Source: Temnothorax longispinosus (Eukaryota; Arthropoda; Insecta; Hymenoptera; Formicidae). From it: a stretch of 64,000 bases of DNA. The position numbers and the translations under genes are program-made. A model generated the notes under the pieces. That model was not told where the DNA came from. It searched no databases and saw only the letters and a program-made list of their open reading frames with translations. The DNA lies in the NCBI RefSeq assembly GCF_030848805.1, contig NC_092368.1, positions 17,229,341 to 17,293,340 of the forward strand, written 5' to 3'. Below, one piece after another: positions 37,706 through 47,536 of this stretch; positions within the stretch are counted from its first letter, which is position 1; every line of letters begins with the position of its first letter.

Positions 37706-38880
37706 ACTCGTAATTGCCTCGGTGGTCCGGTGATCGTCGACACATTAGCTGTAAAACTGACTTAACAAAAAGAATCACATCGGATTCTGATAATTATTCG
37801 CGAAATAAATAAACGTACACACGTGATATTTAACCCTCCCGCGAAATACCGCCAAGTGCCATATACTTCACCGTGGATCATAGATGGAATCTAGATGGTT
37901 AAACGTGTATGCGCGTTATGCCCGTATCACACTAGCGATTGGCAATTGCGTTTACGTCTACGTCGTTTGACCAATCAGAACGGAAATCGCGAATCGCAAA
38001 ATCAGCAGCTACTTTCTGATTGGTCGAGAGACGTAAACGCAAACGTAGACGCAATCGCCAATTGCTAGTGTGATACGGGCATTAGGGCACTATCGAAATA
38101 GTCAACTTCTATTGGCTGAATTCGGTTTTAACATTTTTTTTTTATTAAGCGGTATCCATAATTAATGTAGAAAATCTAAGCCAATTTTTAGTACTTTTTG
38201 AATTAAAAAAAAAAACTTAAATTTGAGAAAGTTATAGCTTGCAGTTCTAGCATCGTGGACACAAGGCTTAAAGCAACTTGCAGCTCTTACAGAAAACCAG
38301 AAGTTTCATTGGCTTAAACCGAAACTCGGACCGATTTCTAGTATCGTGTACACAAGGCTTTAAAGTCTTCCAAATAAAAGTCTTTTTGTAACTATTTTTA
38401 CTTACTGTTGTATAATAAAATAATAATAAAGACCACAAAATTAACTATAATATGTTTAATTGTTTCGCAACTTTATTTACTCCTTCTCTTTATTATTATT
38501 ATGTATGAAATTCCTGTAATTAATTTAAAAATATAAATAGGAGGATAAAGAATTTTGATAGTGGTTATATATTCCGCGCTACTGTTTAAACACACCATTA
38601 TGACGTGTTTATTTTTAAATTTTTCAAAAAATCAGATTTTCTTTAAACTATTAATATAAACATATATGAATTTTTAGTTAAATTTATTTTCTGTACGTTA
38701 ATAAACTTATATATACTAAATTGATTTAAACATTTTTGGAAAGCGCGCCATAGGTGTCCTGAACAATATGGCGGACGGTCGACGGGTGTCCAATGCATTT
38801 TCACATACACGCCCACATACCGACGCGATGTAGGATAACGGTGCTGCCGGCGCGCGGCAAATCGAGAAGTTACCTCCTTT
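37706..38880. other. ATM upstream region and spacer
   Basis: Apart from the foldback element at 37919-38081, this holds AT-rich DNA and two imperfect direct repeats (CTAGCATCGTGGACACAAGG near 38248 and CTAGTATCGTGTACACAAGG near 38338). No coding exon is supported. Confidence 0.5.
37919..38081. mobile_element. Foldback MITE with TTA target duplication
   Basis: TGCCCGTATCACACTAGCGA at the left end pairs with CAATTGCTAGTGTGATACGG at the right end. TTA flanks both sides (37916-37918 and 38082-38084). Arms contain TTTGACCAATCAG and CTGATTGGTCGAG. About 163 bases, non-coding. PIF/Harbinger-type by duplication length and end composition (inference). Confidence 0.82.
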
Positions 38881-39218
38881 CATTCGCGTGAGTGCCGTCA
38901 ACTGCCGTGAGAGTCGGTCGGTTCGCTGCGCGTCGCGTCACTCGCGTCAGTTCGTCCCTCGGGTCTCGCTCGAGCTGTTCGGGTAGGTGTGTTTGGGCAC
39001 TCGGCAGTTCCGTTACCGCGTAACCGAGTACAAGTTCCCTTCCCGTGGATAGTTCTCGGCCCGGATAGTTCCCTCCTCTCCGTGCGACTGCATACCGCAT
39101 ACGGGAAGTGGGTCAGTGCTTGTTTTATTTATTTATTTTTTTGGTGTGTCTTTTCGCGCCGATCGCGGCGGATTCCGATATGCCCGTGGATGCGGATCAC
39201 ACATCCGGATTTAACATG
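38881..39218 (+). CDS. CpG-rich 5' exon with a short coding start (gene unplaced)
   Basis: From about 38880 the sequence becomes CpG-rich and promoter-like. An ATG at 39180 opens MPVDADHTSGFNM and ends at a strong donor, ATG|GTGAGT, at 39218/39219 (phase 0). I find no convincing second exon in the following 7.4 kb: the 46600-47021 gene does not join in phase. The rest of the gene is probably downstream, beyond a very long intron, or the exon may be non-coding. Function unknown. Confidence 0.4.
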
Positions 39219-42200
39219 GTGAGTGTGTTGACGACGCGCGGTGTCGATGATCCCCCCGAAGTGGGCGAGATGTAACCCAGCGCCGCGACGCGCCCTGAAA
39301 TTTTCGGGTTTAACACGGACGCTCGGCTCCTCTCGCTCACGGTGGAGTCCGGGGAGTGTTTTGTGCGCGCGTGAAATCGCGGTAAACCCCCCCCCGTCCC
39401 GAGTCCCGAGACGCGAAAAGCAAGGTTCGTTCGGATAATCAAAATTATATCGTATGATATGCGAAACGAATTGAGCGAAAATGGAAAATTGTCCGATTAT
39501 TATGATCATTTCAACGGGACCGTAAATAGAACAATGACAAATACGCTTACACATCGATGTACTCTTTTTTATGTTCTTTTATAAATAGAAAGAGAGAGAG
39601 AGGGAGAGAGATGAGAAAGGAGTGTATTTCTGCTCCAAAAATTGTTTTAGTTTTTATTCGACAGCTGTATGTAGATAAACGTAGAAGATAAATGATTTTT
39701 TATTTCATGCGTATAAGCTTTGGAAACAGATAAACAGATAATGTTTATTTATTGCAAATATATTTAAGTGATTGAGAATTATATATATATATATATATAT
39801 ATTAACGCTTATTTATATTTGTAATTATATACAGAACAAGTCTTATTTAGGTGTTACGTAGTATAGTCATTGTTGTTTCCTTGTATGTACATTATTTTAA
39901 TTTTGTGAGAAACCTCAACTATTTAAATCGACGTCATTCTATCATTTCTGACATCTTAATGACATATACTGTATCCAATGGACAAAGTGATCGTTTATTA
40001 TAATTTATATCTTTAAAGATTAATAATTAAAAATAGGATCTAGAAATGGGATTTACATCCGGTATTGTTTATTAATCGCTCTCTGAAACGTTATATGTAA
40101 GAACATATAACAGATGAAAAGAAACCTTACCGTTTCATTTATTTACGGCATATAAACTTAATATTAGACGTGTTAAAAGTCTTTGGTTTTTGTTTGTCGA
40201 GTTTATTTTTTTTCCCTTCTGAAATGAGGCAGTTTTGGTCGGTGAGAGAAATAAATTATTTGCGATATAACTTCGAAACACTATATAGAATACGTAGAGC
40301 ACGATTCATTAATTGTCAGTTCTAATTCTTCGTAATATCATATTTGAATTCTTCACATTACATAATATTTACGTTATAATAGAGAGAATTGTCAGAATTA
40401 TATATGTATAATTTTGTAATGCCATTCTTTTTCTCTAATATATTAATCGGGTTTCACGACGAGTTTCATAACGGGTTTCATGACTCATGACGCTTTCATA
40501 AATAGCTCTCATCAATTTTTCCTTCAAGTTGAGAAAAAAAGCACACGGAAAGCTCTTGACGTGGAAGTAATTAATTTTCCATAATCAGCCATATATGCAT
40601 TAAAGATCATGTGTGAAATGTCAGGTCAAAGAAGTGGAAGCATCATGGGGATAAAAATAAACTCTCGACATAATATTGCAAAGTTGCGATCAATTCTGCG
40701 TACCCTGTTCTTTTGAAGAATAATTATTTTATTATCAAATATTATATTTGTGTAAAATATTTTAAGATATATGACACTTTTCTCTTGGTTTTGGACTTTA
40801 GATTTATTCTTCTGTTCGTCTTCAGTTCAATATTGAATTACTAAAAGTCACTGTATTACAAATATATATAACAATTATAATAACATTTAACAATTATATA
40901 TAACAATTATGTATTACAATTATATGTAACACTGCGTATTACAATTATGCTATTCTATTTTAAACGAAACTTTAGGACGTCTCTATTTACGTATTCGCAC
41001 TCATTTATGCAAGCTTATCCTTCCAAAACAATTAAATGAGAGATAAGATAAACTTTCGAATACGCATCTCCTGACGTCCATCGACCGAATTATCAGAGCT
41101 GCTGTGAAACCATATTTCGACAAAAGATATCGCGAATTAAATTTAATTTCAAGCCTATCCTCTCCAGGAGAATATAATTAAAAAAGTGGTATATCGAACT
41201 GAAGTAAGTTGCGAATTCCAATTTCAAGGGCTACACTTTCCATACGGAGAAGATGGTACGCGAGAGAGACGAAACAACTTACTTCGGTGCACCTGTTCCG
41301 AATTATAATCTTCCGGAGGAGGCTAGATTTAAATCTGATTTCGTTCGCATCAGTTCTTATTGAAGTATATATTCCTGATGTGACGATTTTTCAGAAGTAA
41401 AAAATATATTCTAGCTTTTAACCTTTTGTTTGACACGCAAATATTTTTATTCGTCATTTAAAACGAAATATGATTGTGAACGAAATATATTGTAAATCTG
41501 TGCACATATTTATCTTCCTCTATCGGGTCGTAATTTGTGTAACTACGCGCTTTATGGAAGATTATACACGCACTCTGGGATCATAATTTATCACGATTTT
41601 ATATATAAATCAGACTATGATCAATCAAGATAAAGCGGACTGCGTTTCTCGTTGCTCCATAAACCTTAGAAAGTAAATTGTGATAAATTTGGTAAATTGT
41701 GGTAAATTGGGAGCTTGATTGATAAATCAAGATAAAAGTCGATCGATAAAAAGTCACTTAAGAAGCTGATTAATATATAAATATATTTTTATGTTACAAG
41801 AATTATGTAATACGTCTGTAATTGAGTCATTGAGATAGATTTATAATTAGTCTGGCAATTTAAGGTAAGGCGATTGACTTATCAAGCAATACCTGTATTA
41901 TTGTGTTAACACGGAATAATTAATTTTTCGTCGTTTGATACGTGAAAGAAAGATTAGATTTGGAGAGCACGAATTATGTAATTAGAAATCTTGCAGCGAG
42001 TAATTCTACCGGTCGAAGTAATCACTGATTAAGCTAATTAGAGTTCGAGCGAGGTAACTCCAATAACGTCCTAACTACATCAAGACGCTCTTACGATTCG
42101 CGCACGGCATGAGACATTATCGTAATCTGATCGAGGACGCGCCTTAATGTCGTTTATCTTTAAGAGTCGCTTACGTCCCGATTAGGTTCAGAAGTTGGTT

Positions 42201-42459
42201 CAGGAGAACTCGATCGCGCGTGTTGCGAATAAGCCATCCCATTAGGAAATTGGTCGAGATATCCTTCTATTTAACGCTAATCTATTTTCGCGAAGTCTCG
42301 TCAGAAACTTTTCAATTTATTTTGCGAATAATCGTCCGCAATAAACAGGCATAATTAAGGCATAAATAAAGCGATTGATCATCGAAGGAATTTAAGATAT
42401 TTTTCGAGGCTGTTGGCCTCTCAAAGATGGAACGAACGAATGTACGAGCCAGCATCTCA
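39219..42459. other. AT-rich intron or spacer without exons
   Basis: I see only AT-rich DNA, a TA microsatellite at 39781-39802, and scattered short frames with no motif or codon bias. It is probably the beginning of a long first intron of the 39180 gene. Confidence 0.5.
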
Positions 42460-42590
42460 GGGCCCTGGCACATATAGAAAAACATAAGCAGTAAACAAAT
42501 TGATCAATCACAGTCAAGTAATCTTGAAAACTCAAGACAGCTGTTGGTCAATTTGTTTACTGCTTAAGTTTTTCCACGTGTCATAGGCCT
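42460..42590. mobile_element. Foldback MITE (GTGGAAAAACTTAAGCAGTA family), copy 1
   Basis: GAAAAACATAAGCAGTAAAC on the left pairs with TTTACTGCTTAAGTTTTTCC on the right, ends GGGCCCTGGCAC and GTGTCATAGGCC. Same family as 43307-43455. Arms contain GATCAATCAC and TTGGTCAA. Confidence 0.7.
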
Positions 42591-43134
42591 TATGCATGGG
42601 CTCATCTCAGACCCCGCGACTTGAAAATTGAGGATTATGAACCGAAGATTAGAATTCGATCAATCGGATGAGTTTAAATTTCAATCCGTGTCGTTCCGAT
42701 CGGTTGAATTCCAATCTCCAGTTCGCAATTCTCGATTCCCGTTGCATAATCTGATACTTTAGCCTGATGCTGAGACTCTATAGCGTTATTAGGCCATCCT
42801 CCGAGATACTGCATCTGGGTGTTCGTAGATTACAGAGAGCTCTCGGCATCTTGGCGCGTTGTAACATAAATATAACGTAAATAAGTAAGGAACAAGCGAG
42901 AGCTATTTCATGGGAAAAACGTGAGTGAACCGCGAGTATCTCGCGGAGCGAATTCAGACACGAAACGTTCTTTACGTTCTGTATAATAATTTACTGATAT
43001 CGAGATCTTTCGGTTATTGTTCAGCGCTCCTCTGTCGCCAGTAAACCGATTAGGCCGCGCTTCTGCGCGGCTGGTCAATCGCCCGATTATCGAGAAACTT
43101 ATTAACATCCGCGCGTTAACGGAAAGGATTTTTA
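42591..43134. other. Spacer between foldback elements
   Basis: Nothing beyond short out-of-context frames; GAATTCGATCAATCGGATG-type short repeats occur around 42650-42720 but form no clear element. Confidence 0.4.
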
Positions 43135-43303
43135 GGACCTATCCACAGACAAACTTGCAGCGTAGCTGCACAACTTTATGCATATGCATAAAGAAAATTA
43201 TCCAATCGCATTGTTATCATACGGACGCGCGTAAAATGTGATTGGATCATTTTCTTTATGCACAATGGTTATGCAGCTATGCAAATTTGTCTGGATTTGC
43301 CCC
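43135..43303. mobile_element. Foldback MITE (CAGACAAACTTGCAG ends)
   Basis: GACAAACTTGCAGCGTAGCT and CTTTATGCATATGCATAAAG on the left match TATGCAGCTATGCAAATTTG and CTTTATGCACAATG on the right. Arms carry ATCCAATCGC and GTGATTGGAT. TTA is present on both outer sides (43132-43134, 43304-43306). Confidence 0.72.
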
Positions 43304-43306
43304 TTA

Positions 43307-43455
43307 AGGGCTATGTCACGTGGAAAAACTTAAGCAATGAGACTTAAGCAGTAAGCAAATTGACCAACAGCTTATATCTCAAGTTTTCGAGAATAGGTAC
43401 TTGACTGTGATTGTAATTTGCTTACTGCTTCATGTTTTTCCATGTGCCGTGGCCT
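43307..43455. mobile_element. Foldback MITE (GTGGAAAAACTTAAGCAGTA family), copy 2
   Basis: It starts three bases after the preceding element. ATGTCACGTGGAAAAACTTA on the left pairs with CATGTTTTTCCATGTGCCGT on the right; the boundaries read TTAA|GGGC and GGCC|TTAA. The left arm has TTGACCAACAG and the right arm GACTGTGATTG. Confidence 0.72.
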
Positions 43456-43519
43456 TAATAGCATCTCGTTGTATGCCCAGACAGCACGCATGTCCATAAT
43501 CGGGACATAAGGCGCCTTA

Positions 43520-43685
43520 AGGCCATTGCACGTAACAAAGTTTTAATTTTAATCGTAAGCCCGTAAGAAAATAGACCAATCACACTCGATTATTCTTCAA
43601 GCGCGAGGAGAATAATCGACTGTGATTGGTCTATTTTTTTACAGCCTTACGATTATGACTAAAACTTTGTTACGTGCAATGGCCT
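43520..43685. mobile_element. Foldback MITE with TTA target duplication
   Basis: AGGCCATTGCACGTAACAAA and TTTGTTACGTGCAATGGCCT are exact complements. TTA flanks both sides (43517-43519 and 43686-43688). The inner arms TAGACCAATCACACTCGATT and CGACTGTGATTGGTCTA resemble the inner part of the 5667-5805 element although the outer ends differ. Confidence 0.85.
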
Positions 43686-43720
43686 TTAAAGATGTCTCAA
43701 AGATATCTTTAAGACGTCTT

Positions 43721-43881
43721 ACACTGTAAAAAAATTTTGTAAAATTACAGTACGGAAGGAAAAAGTAATTTTGTATTACAATTACACAAATTAAAAATGT
43801 GTGGAAATTTACACCTATTATAGTGGGTCTCAAAATTATCCACTATAATAGTTGTAATTTTACAAAAAATTTTTACAGTGT
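43721..43881. mobile_element. MITE with ACACTGTAAAAAAATTT ends
   Basis: ACACTGTAAAAAAATTTTGT and a complementary ACAAAAAATTTTTACAGTGT bound about 161 bases; the centre has a second palindrome (CCTATTATAGTGGG...CCACTATAATAG). A similar end, ACACTGTAAAAAAAATC, appears alone near 49227. Confidence 0.75.
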
Positions 43882-46331
43882 ACGTTCCGATTTCGGAGAT
43901 GCGTGCTGTCCGGGTGTTTATTCGCGGCACGTAGAGCGCTCGGATCTGCATGTGCTTTCTCTATTAAAATCTCACGTTGTTGAGAGCAAGAGAGAATAGA
44001 AGCATTTTCGGAGCTATAGTTTTTCAATCGCGGGCTACGACCGTGCGAGATTATTTCGGTCGGCTCGCGGCTTCTAAAACGAATGTTGGAGGACAGAGAG
44101 ATGTACAGAATCATGATACGTGCGTGTATACGTAACGAGTAAACACGCATACGTACGCGCTCACACAGCGAGGATACGGAGGCATAAAACGGTGTGGCGC
44201 GGCGCGGCGCGACGTGGCGCACGCGCGTCTTCGCGAGTCGATAATGCACCATCGAAGCAGCCAGCACACCGACACCGTCGCCGTCGCTTCGCATCGGTGA
44301 TCCCCGATGCCGTGCGGGCCGTGCGGGCCGTGCCGGGGGCATCCCGAAGTCGTCGGAACGCGGAGGATTCGCGTTTCTCCTCTTTCTCGCGCTCGTGAGC
44401 GACGCTCGTGATATCGCCGTACTATTTAGCGGCGGTTCCGGTTTCAATTTATGTCACAAATGTCGAATAAATTAGATCTCTACAGAGGGTGACTCAAAAT
44501 CGCCGGATGCTCGTTTAACACCGATCGCTGTATCAGCTATACCTTCTTTCACTTTGTAAGCTGCTCGCTCGATTTTCATGAAACTTCGTCTATCGGGGTA
44601 ATTTGGTAATATTTCATTCGAATCTGAAATAAAAAATACAAAATTTAAAATAATGGATCCAATATGGCGAACAGAATTTAAAACAAAATAATTGATTATC
44701 ATAAAGTTCGACTTTAGGAAATTTTTAACATTGTTAAGTAGCCTCGAGTTTCCAATTTCGTTTTATTTAAAATTCCGCGATCCCAAAAATCGTGTTTCGA
44801 TAATCAGATTATTTTTTTGAAATTTAGCTCATATTGGAGCCACAATTTTGAATTTTAGAGTTCTGAGGCCAGAATCAAATTCAGCGATTCCAAACACTCT
44901 TAGAAAACAAGGGCTTCTATAAGTTACTTTGTTAGAAAGCTTCTCAAAGGATTAACAGACAGATTCTGTAGCTAATACGGAATAAATCTTGTTTCTTTTT
45001 CAGCGAAAATGTTGAATTTCTAATCGTCGGTGAGTTCTAAATTACAAATGATTGGATGGTTTCTCGTGAATTAATTACTTCCGAAGTCGAGTGGGATGGT
45101 GTCGAGGGCCGAAATAAAGCTGTTGCCTTCAATTAATTTCAGCTGGAGCTTTAAGAGATTTCTTAATTTGATGCATAGATGCATGATGTGGAAAAATTGG
45201 AGAATTACCATAAATCAACAATAAATCAACAATAAAGGCCTTTTTCGCATTTCCACCAAGAAAAATCGATTGTAAGTTGGCCAGGGAGTCTATCGTCGAA
45301 CGTCCCCAATGTTTACGAAACATTCCGCATAGGAATCTTGTATAATGTATGAGAAGACCTATAATGCCGAGCCGTTTATATTTTAATACCATTTGCGAAA
45401 TAATGAAACAACCGTATCACCCTCACGAGAGAAAGACTCTCAGTATTTCGGCAAATATATATCGGGACGCGTCTGCGGTATGGTTCGCCCGATATTGAAT
45501 TAGCAACCGCACTTCGGGAACATTTCGCTTCATTAAACACAATAGAGCCGCCGTTTACACCCGAGTCAAAGACTTGGAAACGACTATAGTAACGCGGGAC
45601 AACATTCCCAACAGTTCCGTATAAACTCTCGCGCCACTTAAACTGATGTATCTTTTAAAGTTTCCATATCGGATCTGCATTACGCATATATGTTTCGCAC
45701 TAAATTTTGATCCACATTTTCGTGCGACGGTGACCCGAAACATCAGATTTCTCCGGGCGATCCTACCTTTCGCTCGTTGGATCGATTTGATTTACCTACT
45801 TTTGCACGTGCGCGTGGACGTCGTCTCGCGGGGCAGATGTAAATCACAACGGTTGTCGAATAATGTAAAAGTATATCCGGCGTGTCATTGGCGACATGTA
45901 TTATTCCTTGACCCTTTTACACGCGCACATCCTAGTCGGACATATATAAAGCGGTACGCTTCAGAAATCACATCTCTGATGAATATTGAATTGTCGAAAA
46001 GTCAAATGCGGTACATTTTAGAGGAAATTAATAAACCTAGTTGGACATGACCGAAAATTGGCGTTTTCTCCTTTGAAAATTATTAAACTAGGTATTTCTC
46101 TTTAAAAAGAAAAAAAAACATGGGAGTGTTAATTTAATATTTCTTTGATGATTTAATAACTTTTGTTTATGAAACGCATAGAGTTTTTATTTACTTTAGG
46201 AATCCAAAATTTCTAAACTATTATTGATACTACACTTTATCTTGTGGAAATGTACAATATACGTATATAATATTTTCTTTTTGGATATATGAATATATGT
46301 TTTTGTATAGTTTACATATTATATGTATATG
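43882..46331. other. Gene-poor stretch with a CpG-rich island
   Basis: 44000-44420 is CpG-rich (GTGGCGCGGCGCGGCGCGAC) and could be an alternative promoter, but no start codon with a donor is convincing. 44470-44700 looks like a decayed repeat. The remainder is AT-rich with no supported exon. Confidence 0.4.
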
Positions 46332-46476
46332 TACTGCCGGCCAAAAGTTTGAGATTATTAATTAAAAATGTCTATCATATTAAATGAAATTACTTATGCG
46401 TTATAACTTAACATATTAATATTACGGAATTAATTGGAATATTTTATACGTGGTCATCCCACTTTTGGCCAGCAGC
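46332..46476. mobile_element. Mariner/Tc1-like MITE
   Basis: ACTGCCGGCCAAAAGTTTGA at the left and CCCACTTTTGGCCAGCAGCA at the right are imperfect inverted ends of the kind found in Tc1/mariner elements (GGCCAAAAGT core). About 145 bases with an AT-rich centre, no transposase. It lies about 125 bases before the ATG at 46600. Confidence 0.7.
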
Positions 46477-46599
46477 ACATCTAATATATACACGGAAAAA
46501 TCACATATCCTGTATTGTTTAGGGTTGATAATAAGAACACTTTGCACTACGTTCTTTGCGTGATGAGATTGCATTCGCCATATACGTAACGAAGGAGGA

Positions 46600-47021
46600 A
46601 TGGAGAACGCCGATGACTGGCGAGATGCGTATAACTGCATGCAATCGCTAGAGTACCAGGAGGAAATGCGCGTATGCGAAAAGGAGGAAAATGGGAGACG
46701 TTGGAGAAAGTTTGCTTGGTTACCGATGAAGACGGAAGAAGATGTTACCTAGAAACGGTCCAGGGAGCAAGCAAACCGGATTATTCGGATTCGTTCAACC
46801 TCGTCGGAGGAACCGGTCCCGAAAAGGGACCTATTCTATTTCTTCCGCCGCTGGCTGCGCAGCCCACTTTTGCGCGAGACAATGATACATTGTTCAGGGA
46901 TTTGCCTTCGACCTATGTAGACGATGTAAATAATGAGCTCGATCCGCGCGGTAGATACGCTAATAAGCGAATTACCGGTTATTCGCGACCAACGCTGGAA
47001 AGTCTGACAAAAGGAGGGTGA
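46600..47021 (+). CDS. Unrecognised small gene with two overlapping reading frames
   Basis: An ATG in good context (GGAGGAATGG) at 46600 opens MENADDWRDAYNCMQSLEYQ and stops at 46758. A second frame, one base back, is open from 46635 to the TGA at 47021 and includes KWETLEKVCLVTDEDGRRCY, SDSFNLVGGTGPEKGPILFL and RITGYSRPTLESLTKGG. Both have coding-like codon use, and the first reads smoothly into the second near 46680-46695 if the frame shifts by -1. Possible reasons are a one-base sequence error in the A- and G-rich tract there, a real frameshift mutation, an overlapping upstream ORF, or a missed splice. I do not recognise the protein family. Downstream, an acceptor near 47318 opens a further frame, DDAVVDSFAAAESFYGHRRL, that may be its last exon. 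Confidence 0.42.
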
Positions 47022-47536
47022 AAGTTTTTTTTTCTCGAAAGAGATTTCTACGATCCACACGCACACGCATACACACATACACACTTCCGCATGCACTCGC
47101 CTACAGGGTGTTTATATATTCCGAAATCAAGTGATTGCGAGAAAGAAAAATGGGATTCGACTGTAGTTTGATCAATAAAGGTCAGACCGAAAGTGACATT
47201 GACCCTGATCGAAAATTGAGTCCTACTTATTAGACGAGATACTTTAGGCAGCGCACCTGTGTTTCGCGCGAAACCGGTTGAGAGACGTTAACTGTGTGGA
47301 ACGCGCTTGCTTTTCAGACGATGCGGTAGTGGACAGCTTCGCAGCGGCGGAGTCCTTTTACGGGCATCGAAGGTTGAATTTGGAGAAGAGAGATATTTCG
47401 CGTGGAGCGGAGGGGAAGAAGGGAATCTAGATGCTAGGCCGGATCAAAACGAAATAGAAGAGAGAAAGAGAGTTCTTAACGGGAAGAGCAGGCGAGGACG
47501 AGATAGGGGAGGAAAGAGAACGAGAGAGAGAGAGGG
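47022..47536. other. Spacer and Arl4 5' UTR
   Basis: Includes an acceptor-like TTGCTTTTCAG at 47308-47318 and a purine-rich GAGAGA tract (47460-47535) just before the Arl4 start. A frame of 151 codons from 47307 overlaps Arl4 out of phase and has no motif; rejected. Confidence 0.4.

Noticed and set aside
38221..38360. Direct repeat pair CTAGCATCGTGGACACAAGG and CTAGTATCGTGTACACAAGG considered as a separate MITE
   Set aside because: Repeats are direct, not inverted, and no element boundaries or target duplication are visible.
43860..44447. 195-residue minus-strand frame
   Set aside because: It begins in a CpG-rich block and runs into a MITE; Arg/Pro/Ser-rich, no motif.
44472..44702. 76-residue minus-strand frame ending in ASGDFESPSVEI
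   Set aside because: Looks like part of a decayed dispersed repeat; too short and no domain to call a transposase.
39180..46758. Joining the 39180 exon to the 46600 gene
   Set aside because: The only phase-0 acceptors (46654, 46660) lead into the frame that stops at 46758, giving an implausible very short protein.
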